Below, in pieces: positions 20,137-30,395 of a stretch of 64,000 nt of DNA (positions are counted from its first letter, which is position 1; every line of letters starts with the position of its first letter). Both the position numbers and the translations under genes were made by a program. The DNA lies in NCBI RefSeq assembly GCF_003387535.1, contig NZ_QUNR01000001.1, positions 620,001 through 684,000 of the forward strand, in the 5' to 3' direction. This DNA comes from Paraperlucidibaca baekdonensis. GTDB taxonomy: Bacteria; Pseudomonadota; Gammaproteobacteria; Pseudomonadales; Moraxellaceae. A model generated the notes under the pieces. It searched no databases. It was given only the letters and a program-made list of their open reading frames with translations, and had not been told where the DNA came from.

Positions 20137-21024
20137 ATGTCGGGTGAAATGCAAGCGTCTGCCTCGGTGTTGAGCAGTGTAACGCGAGATGCGCTGGCGG
20201 CGGTGCTGACAGTGGCCGAACAAGCCGGCCGCGCCATTATGGCAATCTACAACGCGCCTGAGCGCTGGGCGGTGACGGAAAAGTCCGATGCCTCGCCGCT
20301 GACAGCGGCGGATGTGGCGGCGCATGAGTGTATCGTGCACGGCTTAAGTGCGCTCGCTGATACCACGCTGGCGCGCTTGCCGGTGCTGTCGGAGGAGTCG
20401 AGCGCCTTGGCGGTGCAGGCGCGTCGCGACTGGCCGGCGTATTGGTTGGTCGATCCGCTCGATGGCACCAAGGAGTTCATCGCGCGTAATGGCGAGTTCA
20501 GCGTCAATATCGCCTTGGTGGTGGACCAAGAGGCTGTGCTGGGCGTGGTCTATGGGCCGGCCAGCGGCGTTGGCTATGTGGCCGCGCGTGGGCTGGGGAG
20601 CTTTCGGGTGGATGACTCGATGCCATCTGACTGGCAGCGCTTACAGGCTGTGGCGCCCGACTGGCAGTTCGCGCCGAGCGCGCTGACATTGACCGTGAGT
20701 CGCCGACATGGCTTGGTACGACTAGCAACATTTGAGCAAAATTTAGTCGCGCAGGGTTGGCAGATCGACTCCATCGCGGCCGGTTCGGCATTCAAGATTT
20801 GCGCGGTAGCGGAAGGCCGTGCGCAGGCGTATCCGCGTTTTGGCCCGACTAGCGAATGGGACACGGCGGCTGCGCAAATTGTGCTCGAGGAGGCCGGCGG
20901 TGAGCTAGTCGACAGCCGTGGCCGCCGCTTTTGCTACAACGCCCGCAACACGCTGCTCAATGGCGATTTTATAGCCGTGGCCGGAACCAGTGCGCCGTGG
21001 TTAGCGCACTGGCCAAAGCCTTAG
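20137..21024 (+). CDS. cysQ: 3'(2'),5'-bisphosphate nucleotidase CysQ
   Basis: The start at 20137 has GAGGTC upstream and gives 295 residues; an ATG at 20149 is also possible, while the longer reading from 20059 overlaps yrfG. Inositol-phosphatase fold motifs are complete: LSEESS, WLVDPLDGTKEFIARNGEF and GPTSEWDTAAAQ. The enzyme converts 3'-phosphoadenosine 5'-phosphate to AMP and so clears a sulfate-assimilation by-product. Its TAG stop shares bases with the TAA stop of the convergent dehydrogenase (TTAG at 21021-21024). Confidence 0.93.
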   Translation: MSGEMQASASVLSSVTRDALAAVLTVAEQAGRAIMAIYNAPERWAVTEKSDASPLTAADVAAHECIVHGLSALADTTLARLPVLSEESSALAVQARRDWPAYWLVDPLDGTKEFIARNGEFSVNIALVVDQEAVLGVVYGPASGVGYVAARGLGSFRVDDSMPSDWQRLQAVAPDWQFAPSALTLTVSRRHGLVRLATFEQNLVAQGWQIDSIAAGSAFKICAVAEGRAQAYPRFGPTSEWDTAAAQIVLEEAGGELVDSRGRRFCYNARNTLLNGDFIAVAGTSAPWLAHWPKP

Positions 21025-22208
21025 CCCCAAGCTTTCTCCAGCAGCGCCATCACCTGCTTACGATCAACCTCTTTCGGGTTGATGATGATCGCGCCGTCAT
21101 CGAGCGTGAGGTCAGCAATGTGCTCAAACTGCTCGCGCGTGACCTTGCCGGTCTCTTGCAATGTGCGTGGCAGTTTGCAGCGCGCAAAGATGTCATCGCG
21201 CAGACGGCGGACTTCAGCGATGGCACGGTCGGCGCGTTGCGCCACCGGTGTGCTGGCGTAGACATCGGCGCCCGCGAGCGGCAGCAGCAGCTCGGCAATG
21301 CGATCGCCGTTGGTGTCTTTGTTGAACTCCAGCACATAGGGCAAAAATAAGTTCATGCACAGGCCATGCGGCAAGTGGCAGACCGCGCCGAGCGAATGGC
21401 CAAGCGCGTGTACGAGGCCGACCATGGCATTGGAAAATGCCACGCCCGCCATCGTTGACGCTTGCGCGAGCTCTAGGCGGCCATCACTGTCGCTGGGGTT
21501 GTCGAGCACGGCCAGCAGGTTGTCGCTGATCTTGCGGATAGCGGCGGTGGCGTAGGCGTCGCTGATCGGGTTATGCGCCATGCAGGTGTAGGCTTCGAGC
21601 GCGTGCGTCATCGCATCCATGCCGGTCATGGCGGTGATGTGTGGCGGCAAGGTTAGCGTCATGCGCGGGTCGAGCACGGCGGCATTGGGCATTAAAAAGT
21701 ACGACACAAAGGGCATTTTCACGCCGGCTTGGTTGTCGGAAATCACCGCGATGGCGGTAGTCTCGGAGCCGGTGCCGGAGGTCGTGGGCACAACAAATAA
21801 GGGCTTTAATGGGCGCTTTAAGACATGTGCGCCGGAGTAGGCGCGCAGATCATCGCCGCCTTCTGAGACCAAGATGTTGACGGCTTTGCAGGTGTCGATG
21901 ACCGAGCCACCGCCGACCGCGATGATGGCATCGCAGCCATTATCGTTATAGACCTTGGCGGCGGCGTGCACGGTTTCAATCGAGCTGTCGGGTGGCACGT
22001 CATCAAACACCGTGCTGATGTCAGCATCGGCGGCGGCAAAGGCGGCCTCGATGTGCTTTAGCAGGCCTACGCCACGCACGCCTTTATCAGTGATGATCAT
22101 CGGGCGTTTGGCGCCAAGAATATCTAGCTCAAACGGGATGTGCTCGAGCGCGGCATTGCCGGCGATGACTTTAACGGGGCAAAAAAATTCGTAGTAAGAC
22201 TTGCTCAT
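21021..22208 (-). CDS. iron-containing alcohol dehydrogenase
   Basis: 395 residues from the ATG at 22208, which has AGGAAAC upstream. Family III (Fe-dependent) features: the NAD(P) loop VGGGSVIDTCKAV, the PTTSGTGSETT segment, and metal ligands in GMDAMTHALEAYTC and GLVHALGHSLGAVCHLPHG. These enzymes oxidise or reduce short alcohols and aldehydes; the substrate is not predictable. It lies one base after the SCP2-domain gene, so the two are one operon. A lipid-derived alcohol is a possible substrate given that partner, but this is inference. Confidence 0.92.
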   Translation of the reverse strand: MSKSYYEFFCPVKVIAGNAALEHIPFELDILGAKRPMIITDKGVRGVGLLKHIEAAFAAADADISTVFDDVPPDSSIETVHAAAKVYNDNGCDAIIAVGGGSVIDTCKAVNILVSEGGDDLRAYSGAHVLKRPLKPLFVVPTTSGTGSETTAIAVISDNQAGVKMPFVSYFLMPNAAVLDPRMTLTLPPHITAMTGMDAMTHALEAYTCMAHNPISDAYATAAIRKISDNLLAVLDNPSDSDGRLELAQASTMAGVAFSNAMVGLVHALGHSLGAVCHLPHGLCMNLFLPYVLEFNKDTNGDRIAELLLPLAGADVYASTPVAQRADRAIAEVRRLRDDIFARCKLPRTLQETGKVTREQFEHIADLTLDDGAIIINPKEVDRKQVMALLEKAWG

Positions 22209-22209
22209 A

Positions 22210-22734
22210 TCAGTTTCCTGCAATCAGCGATTTGGCGACTAAGCCGTAAATGCGCGCGGCTTTGGTGAGTTTTTCGGTGAGCGGCACGGCGTCGTAGCGC
22301 TTCACGGCGCGTTCGGCGACTAAGCGCGGCAAAATCAATGTTTCCATTTTGTTTAAGCAGCGCACCAAACGGATGGCATGACTAACGCTGCCATCGGCAA
22401 TCATGCGGTCGTTGGCAAAGGCTTGTGCTGTACCTTCTTGGAAAGAAAATACCAAAAACGCATGCGCTAGGTGCTTAAAACGAATGGTCAGTTCGGGCTT
22501 GCCGACTGGCGTGTCGATGACTTCGGAGACGCCATTTTTGCCAATGCGTAAAAAGAAGCTGGGACCATTGGGGTGCACGGTCATGCAGACCTGAAAGCCT
22601 TCGGGCAATGCCGCAAGCTCTTTTTGTACAGTGTCGTCGACGCGGCTAGCTGCCGCTAAGCCGCCGCCGACCACTTTCATCATGGTGGCGACATAGGCTT
22701 TTTGAGCCTGAACGCTTAAGGTTTCCTTGTTCAT
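22210..22734 (-). CDS. SCP2 sterol-binding domain protein
   Basis: A 174-residue protein whose centre (about residues 35-120) fits the SCP2-like lipid-binding fold: GFQVCMTVHPNGPSFFLRI, the PELTIRFKHLAHAFLVF pair, then AFANDRMIADGSVSHAIRLVRCL. SCP2 domains hold hydrophobic ligands. There is no signal peptide, so it is cytoplasmic. It is the promoter-proximal gene of a two-gene operon with the iron alcohol dehydrogenase. The specific role is unknown. Confidence 0.8.
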   Translation of the reverse strand: MNKETLSVQAQKAYVATMMKVVGGGLAAASRVDDTVQKELAALPEGFQVCMTVHPNGPSFFLRIGKNGVSEVIDTPVGKPELTIRFKHLAHAFLVFSFQEGTAQAFANDRMIADGSVSHAIRLVRCLNKMETLILPRLVAERAVKRYDAVPLTEKLTKAARIYGLVAKSLIAGN

Positions 22735-22778
22735 TCTGAGTCATCCGCGGAATTAGGCAGCCGACGAGTTTAGAGCAA

Positions 22779-23624
22779 TTACTCTATATTGACTAGCCAG
22801 CGTACCTTGCTAGCGCGCTGCGGGTGATCCGACAAGCGATCGACCAGCCAGCTCAGCGTTTTCTGCGCCTCTTCGTAAAAGCCCCAGGGCGGATTGATGA
22901 CGATTAAGCCGCTGCCATTGAGGCCGAGGGCGTTGTCATCGGGCTGCATGAGCAGTTCGCAAGCGAGCATTTTATTGATGCCGCTATTCATCAGTTCGCG
23001 ATAAAACTTCACAATCGATGCGCGCTGCTTGATCGGGAACCAGATGCCATAGACGCCGGTGGGCCATTTTTTGTGGGCCGCAACAATCAGTTTGACCAGC
23101 TGTGGAAAGCTGTCGCGCTCCAACTCATACGGTGGATCAATGAGCACGAGGCCGCGTTTCTCTTTCGGCGGAATCAGCGCAATCAGGCCTTCATAGGCAT
23201 TGCGCTGATGCACGGCGATCCGCGCATCGGCGTGAAAATAATGCCGTAAGCTGGCGACCTCGGCGTGCTGCACATCGATTAAAATGGCGCTATCTTGCGC
23301 GCGCAATTGGCGCTGGCCGAGCCATGGCGAGCCCGGATAATGACTGCGTGCACCGGCCGCTTGGCAAGCCAGCACGCCTTGCAGATAATCAGCCACCCAG
23401 ACCGGTGCGCCACGATGATCGTCGAGCCGGTCGATGCCTTGTTGATATTCGCCAGTTTTTTGCGCCTGCGTGCCGTGCAAGTCATAGATGCCGGCGCCGG
23501 CATGGGTATCAATATAGCAAAATGCGCTGTCTTTCTTTTTCAAATACGCCATCAGGCCCATTTGCAGACTGTGCTTCATGACATCGGCAAAATTGCCGGC
23601 GTGAAAGTGGTGACGATAATTCAT
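22779..23624 (-). CDS. rlmJ: 23S rRNA (adenine-N6)-methyltransferase RlmJ
   Basis: 281 residues, matching E. coli RlmJ (280). It begins MNYRHHFHAGNFADVMKH, the family hallmark, and has YIDTHAGAGIYDL for SAM binding and LVLIDPPYELERD with the DPPY catalytic motif. RlmJ methylates A2030 of 23S rRNA. Its start codon shares bases with an alternative ATG of the divergent oxygenase gene (CATG at 23622-23625), leaving very little room for promoters. Confidence 0.95.
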   Translation of the reverse strand: MNYRHHFHAGNFADVMKHSLQMGLMAYLKKKDSAFCYIDTHAGAGIYDLHGTQAQKTGEYQQGIDRLDDHRGAPVWVADYLQGVLACQAAGARSHYPGSPWLGQRQLRAQDSAILIDVQHAEVASLRHYFHADARIAVHQRNAYEGLIALIPPKEKRGLVLIDPPYELERDSFPQLVKLIVAAHKKWPTGVYGIWFPIKQRASIVKFYRELMNSGINKMLACELLMQPDDNALGLNGSGLIVINPPWGFYEEAQKTLSWLVDRLSDHPQRASKVRWLVNIE

Positions 23625-23652
23625 GGCAACAAGATCTGATGGTGAGCCAACA

Positions 23653-24312
23653 ATGATACCTGCTAATGCGGCGCGGGTGGTGTGGCCCGAGCTGATTCGT
23701 GAGGCCTGTGAGCAGCTCTTTGCCAGCGGTTGGGTGTTGTTGCAGGCGGCGATTCCACCGTCATTGCTGGCGGCTTTGCAGCAGGAAATGCAGGCGCGCG
23801 ATGGTGCCGGTGAGTTTTATCGCGCCGGCATTGGTCGCGGTGTCACGCATCAAATAACTCGGCAAGTGCGCGGCGATCGCATTGCTTGGCTAGAGCCGGA
23901 TTGGCCAGCAGCGGCGGCGTATTTGGCATGGATGGCGCAGCTGCAAGCGCATCTCAATGAAGCCGGCTTTTTGGGCCTAGCCGACTTCGAGGCGCACTAT
24001 GCGATCTACGATGCCGGCAGCTTTTATCGCGCGCATACCGATCAGCATATTGAAGTCGGCGTGCCCGGTGCGGGTCGGCGTATCGTTTCCACGGTGACGT
24101 ATTTGAATGATGCCGATTGGCCCGATCAGGCCGGTGGTGAGCTCGTGTTATACCCGCCCGATCAGCCGGCGGTGCGCATTCGACCCGCCGGCGGCTCAGT
24201 GGTGATTTTTTGGAGCGACACCATTGTCCATGAGGTATTGCCGGCGCAGCAGGCGCGTCGCAGCATTGCGGGTTGGATGCGCACGCGCGGCAATGAGCTG
24301 CCGATGTCCTAG
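23653..24312 (+). CDS. 2-oxoglutarate/Fe(II)-dependent oxygenase, prolyl-4-hydroxylase-like
   Basis: About 219 residues from 23653 (GGTGAG upstream); an ATG at 23623 would add ten residues. The iron-binding triad is visible as HTDQH (H-x-D) around residue 138 and IVHEVLP further on, with Arg in ARRSIAGWMR for 2-oxoglutarate. The GGELVLYPP segment is typical of the P4H/SM-20 group. A protein substrate such as a ribosomal or translation protein is possible, given bacterial relatives and the neighbour rlmJ, but is not shown. The stop overlaps the stop of the convergent CoA-binding gene (CTAG). Confidence 0.88.
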   Translation: MIPANAARVVWPELIREACEQLFASGWVLLQAAIPPSLLAALQQEMQARDGAGEFYRAGIGRGVTHQITRQVRGDRIAWLEPDWPAAAAYLAWMAQLQAHLNEAGFLGLADFEAHYAIYDAGSFYRAHTDQHIEVGVPGAGRRIVSTVTYLNDADWPDQAGGELVLYPPDQPAVRIRPAGGSVVIFWSDTIVHEVLPAQQARRSIAGWMRTRGNELPMS

Positions 24313-24680
24313 TCTTGGTCGTATTGGCCGGTGCGCAGCATCACCAATGTGCAGGCGGCCTCCACAGCAATGCCTTGGGCTGCTAATGCCCGCATGGCTT
24401 CCGGATGCTCAGCGCCGGGATTGAAAATCACTCGCCGGGGTTGCAGCGTTTTCAGCGCCCCGAGTTGGCTGTCGAGATGGGCAGGTGCGACATACACGGT
24501 GACGGTATCGACCGCTTCGCTAATCATCGAAAGGCTGCGCGCCACGGCAATGCCATCGATCATGTCGTGACCGGGGTTGACCGGAATCACACGATGGCCA
24601 TGTTTTTGCAGCAGCATGATGGCCTGATGGCTATAGCGCTCGCGCTTGGGGCTGGCGCCTAAAACAGCAACGGTTTCCAT
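24309..24680 (-). CDS. CoA-binding domain protein (YccU-like)
   Basis: A 123-residue Rossmann-fold protein with the CoA-binding loop VAVLGASPKRERYSHQA at the start, GHRVIPVNPG, and IFNPGAEHPEAMRAL in the second half. It resembles the single-domain CoA-binding family that includes E. coli YccU. No catalytic role is known. It follows the DsbA-like gene by two bases and is last in the long minus-strand run. Confidence 0.85.
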   Translation of the reverse strand: METVAVLGASPKRERYSHQAIMLLQKHGHRVIPVNPGHDMIDGIAVARSLSMISEAVDTVTVYVAPAHLDSQLGALKTLQPRRVIFNPGAEHPEAMRALAAQGIAVEAACTLVMLRTGQYDQD

Positions 24681-24682
24681 GC

Positions 24683-26020
24683 TCAGACTCCGGTTGTGGC
24701 GAGCGCGTCATTGAGGGCGTCTTCTAAAACCCAGAGGCGATCTTGGCCCCAGGTGTGACACAGGCGCTGGCCGTTGAGGTGTAACACAAAGCTCGGCACG
24801 CCCCACAGATTTTGCGCAAATAAGTCCTCACGATTGGCCTCAATGGCGGCTCGCCAGTGCGCGTTGGCCAGTGCAGCATCGACAACATCGGCGGTGATGC
24901 CAGCGCGCAGCGCGCAGGCATAGATCTCGGGCAGCTGACTTAAATCGCGGCCCTCATGCCAAATCGCCGCGCAGGCTGACTCGGCAAAATCCATGGCCTG
25001 AGCAGGCGAAGCCAGCGTCTGCGTGACGGCGAGGCAGTGCTCCACGCCCAGCCCCACGGGGTCGCAAATGCGGCCAAAGGGCAGCTCAAGTACGTCGGCC
25101 TCGCGCTTGCTATCGAGCAAAATATACAGGCGCTTGATGGTCGGCACGGGCAGGCCGCGCATGACCATGGGCAGCACCGGCTTGAAGCGCAGCGCCAATC
25201 CGTAATGCTCGGCGAGCGCGCGCACACGGGCTAAGGCGAGGTAGGAGTAGGGGCTGCGATAGGAAAAATACACATCAAGCGTGGTGTCGAGGGCGCGCAA
25301 GTCGGCAAGGCGTTCGGGCTCGCCAACAAGGAAATGGCCATCGAGATGGGTGCTCCACTGCGCGCTGCTGGTGCCCAGCTGTAAGTTGCTCAAGCGCCGC
25401 GTGAGATGGTCGAGGCGGTCGAGGCCCCAATACCATTCGCCGGCGTAATGCAGCATGGCGCTGGCGTAGTGGCCGAGCTGGCGTTGCGCGTCGTTGTTGG
25501 CTTTGAGCTGTGCGGCATGGGCATCCAGGCTGGGCACGATGGCATTCGGGCTGGGCGCCGCATCGGTGGGCTGCCATAAAGCGCGCAAAATATCTCGCGC
25601 GGGCTCCATTACCGAGGTCTCAGTAGCTGCTAAGTCAAGCAGCTGGCGTTGTGCCTGCGCGATGGCTTGCGCGCTCGCTTGCCATTGCGGCGGTGCATCG
25701 AGGCCATGCCAACGCGCTAGGCGAGTGGCATCATCACAGGCAAATTGCTGCAGACGCTCGGGCTCAGGCGTGGTGTCGGCACCGCCGTCGCCAAGCACGC
25801 GCAGGCCAATGCGCACACCGAAATCGGCCTCGAGCGTGGGCAATGCTTGCAGCAGCAAATAGGCGTAGGGGTCATCGACGCGCAGCCACACGGTGAGCTG
25901 ATGCGGGTAGCGCCCGAGCCGCCGCCACGCTTCCAGACCTGTGCGCCGCAAATCACGCAGCCGAGTGCTGGTGAGGGCGGCGCTGAGGCGCGGTTGAAGC
26001 AGGCGTTGCAATCGGCTCAT
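24683..26020 (-). CDS. two-domain DsbA-like thioredoxin-fold protein (2-hydroxychromene-2-carboxylate isomerase type)
   Basis: A 445-residue protein made of two thioredoxin-fold halves. The second (about residues 245-440) has the kappa-GST/HCCA isomerase start LDVYFSYRSPYSYLALARV, with the family serine in SPYSYL, and the cis-proline loop WGVPSFVL. The first half (about 40-200) begins LTVWLRVDDPYAYLLLQAL, so the serine position is replaced and the copy looks degenerate. There is no CxxC motif. The family includes glutathione-dependent isomerases and oxidoreductases; substrate unknown. It precedes the CoA-binding gene by two bases. Confidence 0.78.
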   Translation of the reverse strand: MSRLQRLLQPRLSAALTSTRLRDLRRTGLEAWRRLGRYPHQLTVWLRVDDPYAYLLLQALPTLEADFGVRIGLRVLGDGGADTTPEPERLQQFACDDATRLARWHGLDAPPQWQASAQAIAQAQRQLLDLAATETSVMEPARDILRALWQPTDAAPSPNAIVPSLDAHAAQLKANNDAQRQLGHYASAMLHYAGEWYWGLDRLDHLTRRLSNLQLGTSSAQWSTHLDGHFLVGEPERLADLRALDTTLDVYFSYRSPYSYLALARVRALAEHYGLALRFKPVLPMVMRGLPVPTIKRLYILLDSKREADVLELPFGRICDPVGLGVEHCLAVTQTLASPAQAMDFAESACAAIWHEGRDLSQLPEIYACALRAGITADVVDAALANAHWRAAIEANREDLFAQNLWGVPSFVLHLNGQRLCHTWGQDRLWVLEDALNDALATTGV

Positions 26021-26066
26021 GGCAGGCTCATCTCTGGCGTGGTCACACGTGCGTTTATCAGTGCTT

Positions 26067-27746
<1,680 letters not shown>

Positions 27747-27757
27747 GTTCGGCGTCC

Positions 27758-29077
27758 TTAAAGCGTTTTGCTAAAGACCAGCGAATTGCGCTGGAAGTTA
27801 TAGAGAGAGAGGCGTTGTTTCGGTAGGGCATCGACCGTGGATGGCTTAAAGCCTTGCTCTTGGAACCACAGCGCGGTGCGCGTGGTGAGCACAAATAATT
27901 GCCGCAGGCCTTTGCTCATGGCACGGTTTTCTAAGAATGCCATGAGCTCGGAGCCGCGCGAACTTTTGCGGTAATTCGGGTGGATGGCGACACAGGCGAT
28001 CTCGCCGGCTGGCACTTCGCCGGGGCTGGTGGGCAGCGGGTAGAGTGCCGCGCAGCCGATGATCATGCCGTCGCGTTCGACCACAGCAAAATGCGAGATT
28101 TCATTTTCCAATTTGCGCCGTGAGCGCCGCACCAAAATGCCTTGTTCTTCGAGCGGCTCAAGCATTTCGATGAGGCCGCCAACGTCTTCGATTTCGGCGG
28201 TGCGAATTTCTTCGTAGGGGTCGTGGGTGATCAGCGTGCCGGAGCCATCGCGCGTGAACAGCTCTTGCAGCATGGCACCGTCGCGCGCATAAGAAATGAT
28301 GTGCACACGCTTGACGCCTTCGCGGCAGGCATCGCGCGCCGCATTCATGTGACGTAATAATTCGGAATCGATATCGCGATTGCGCAGGTACTGATCGACT
28401 TCATTGGGGATCATTTCGCGCAATAGGCGCTCGTCGTCATCGCCCAAAATGCCTTCGCGCTCGCCGAGGCAGATAAGCTTATTAGCTTGCAGCGCGGTGG
28501 CGACATTGACCGCGACATCTTCGGCGCGCAGGTTAAAGACCTCGCCGGTGGTCGAGTAGCCGGTGGGGCCAATAATCACAATATGATGATTGGCCAGGTT
28601 TTTATTAATGACATCGGTGTCGACCGAGCGCACCTCGCCGGTCAGCCCGAAGTCCACGCCATCACGCACGCCATAGGGTTTGGCGGTGATGAAGTTGCCG
28701 GAGACGGCATCGATTTTGGCGCCAAACATGGGCGAGTTGGCCAAGCCCATGGACAACAACGCTTCGATTTCTAGGCGAATGGCACCGACGGCGTCCATGA
28801 CGCAGCGCAGGGCTTCGCGCGTGGTCACGCGCAGACCATTGTGATAGGGCGTGCTGAGGCCGTATTCGACGAGATTTTCATCGATTTGCGGACGCGCGCC
28901 ATGCACCAACACCAGCTTGATGCCGAGCGAATGCAGCAGCGCGATGTCATGCACAATATTGCGGAAATTCTCGTGGTTGACCGCTTCGCCGCCAAACAAC
29001 AGCACAAAAGTTTTGCCGCGATGGGCATTGATGTAGGGCGCAGAGTTGCGAAACCAATGCACATACTGGTCCGACAT
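27758..29077 (-). CDS. argA: amino-acid N-acetyltransferase (N-acetylglutamate synthase)
   Basis: 439 residues from the ATG at 29077; a start at 29170 would overlap argE. The N-terminal part is an amino-acid-kinase-like domain (GKTFVLLFGGEAVNHENF, LGIKLVLVHGARPQID, VIIGPTGYSTTGEVFNL) that binds arginine for feedback control. The C-terminal GNAT acetyltransferase domain shows AGEIACVAIHPNYRKSSRGSEL for acetyl-CoA binding. It makes N-acetylglutamate, the first arginine-pathway intermediate. The order argE-argA is as in Pseudomonas. Confidence 0.96.
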   Translation of the reverse strand: MSDQYVHWFRNSAPYINAHRGKTFVLLFGGEAVNHENFRNIVHDIALLHSLGIKLVLVHGARPQIDENLVEYGLSTPYHNGLRVTTREALRCVMDAVGAIRLEIEALLSMGLANSPMFGAKIDAVSGNFITAKPYGVRDGVDFGLTGEVRSVDTDVINKNLANHHIVIIGPTGYSTTGEVFNLRAEDVAVNVATALQANKLICLGEREGILGDDDERLLREMIPNEVDQYLRNRDIDSELLRHMNAARDACREGVKRVHIISYARDGAMLQELFTRDGSGTLITHDPYEEIRTAEIEDVGGLIEMLEPLEEQGILVRRSRRKLENEISHFAVVERDGMIIGCAALYPLPTSPGEVPAGEIACVAIHPNYRKSSRGSELMAFLENRAMSKGLRQLFVLTTRTALWFQEQGFKPSTVDALPKQRLSLYNFQRNSLVFSKTL

Positions 29078-29154
29078 GGTGTCTTGAAAGGGCGCTGGGC
29101 TGCTCAAAGGATTGCCTATGAAATGTGAGTTTGACGAGTGATTGTATAAGCCGA

Positions 29155-30315
29155 TTAGTCTGCGAGGCAAAAGCGTTTTACTAGCCCACGCAAAATGCTG
29201 ATCGTTGGGTTCAAATTGGCCAGTTCCACATACTCATTAGGCTGATGCGCAACGTCAATATGGCCGGGGCCAAAGATCAGCGCATCCATGCCCAAGGCTT
29301 GCAAATACGGGCCTTCGGTACCAAATCCGGCGGCGCCGGCGGTATGTTCGGTGAGCTGCTCTAGAGCCTGCACTAAGGGCGAGTCGGCGGGCGTGTTGAG
29401 CGCGGGCGTGCCTTCAAACAGTGGCTCATTGCGAATACTCACGCGAAAGCGCTCGGCCAGTGGCAGCAAACGTGTGTTGATGTCGGCGCGCAATTCGGCC
29501 ATCGACATGCCCGGAAGCGGGCGCAAATCGTATTGCAGCTCGCAGCGCGCGCAGATGCGATTGGGGTTATCGCCGCCATGAATGCAGCCTAGGTTGAGCG
29601 TCGGCGTGGGCACGGTAAATAGCGCATTGTGGTAGCGGCTGGCGAGCTGCTCGCGGTAGCTGATGAGCTCGCTGATGACCGCGTGCATGGCATCGAGGGC
29701 ATTGCGGCCGAGGCTGGGGTCGCTCGAGTGCCCGCTTTGACCTTCAATGAAAATACGCTCCATCATCGCGCCCTTGTGCATGCGCAGCGGGCGCATGCTG
29801 GTGGGCTCGCCAATCACCGCATAACGCGCTTTCGGCTTGCCGGCATCGACTAAGGCGCGGGCGCCGGCCATGCTGGTTTCTTCATCGCAGGTGGCGAGGA
29901 TGATCAGTGGCGCTTTCAAGGCTTTGCCGGCGCGCATCTGCGCCACGGCGTCATCGGCGGCGGCGAGGGCGAGCGGGAAAAAGCCTTTCATGTCGGCGCT
30001 GCCGAGGCCGTAGAGTCGGCCATCGCGCTCGGTGAGCGTGAACGGGTCGCTGTGCCAGCCAGTTAAGTCGTAAGGCACGGTGTCGGTGTGGCCGGAAAAC
30101 ACCAAGCCGCCGGGGCCTTCGCCGAGGGTCGCGAGCAAGTTGGCCTTACCCGGCGACACCGGCATGATCTCGCAGCGAAAGCCTAAGTCGGTGGCCCATT
30201 CGGCAATGTGATCGATCACCGAACGATTGCCTTGGTCTATCGAGGCGTCGGTGGAGCTCACACTAGGCGTGGCAATGAGCGTGTCGAGTTGTGAGCGTAG
30301 AGCAGCGGAAATCAT
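29155..30315 (-). CDS. argE: acetylornithine deacetylase
   Basis: 386 residues from the ATG at 30315. M20 metallopeptidase motifs: LVFSGHTDTVPYD, LYGLGSADMKGFFPL, TCDEETSMAGA with the catalytic Glu, GEPTSM, and a C-terminal FGPGHIDVAHQPNEYV. It converts N-acetylornithine to ornithine. argA follows after 77 bases on the same strand, so the two arginine genes are probably expressed together. Confidence 0.95.
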   Translation of the reverse strand: MISAALRSQLDTLIATPSVSSTDASIDQGNRSVIDHIAEWATDLGFRCEIMPVSPGKANLLATLGEGPGGLVFSGHTDTVPYDLTGWHSDPFTLTERDGRLYGLGSADMKGFFPLALAAADDAVAQMRAGKALKAPLIILATCDEETSMAGARALVDAGKPKARYAVIGEPTSMRPLRMHKGAMMERIFIEGQSGHSSDPSLGRNALDAMHAVISELISYREQLASRYHNALFTVPTPTLNLGCIHGGDNPNRICARCELQYDLRPLPGMSMAELRADINTRLLPLAERFRVSIRNEPLFEGTPALNTPADSPLVQALEQLTEHTAGAAGFGTEGPYLQALGMDALIFGPGHIDVAHQPNEYVELANLNPTISILRGLVKRFCLAD

Positions 30316-30395
30316 AGCGGGCAACGCATTGGCTTAACGAAGCACCACACCATACACCGGAACGCAGCGGCGCTCTACTGGGCAAATGCCGCGCG

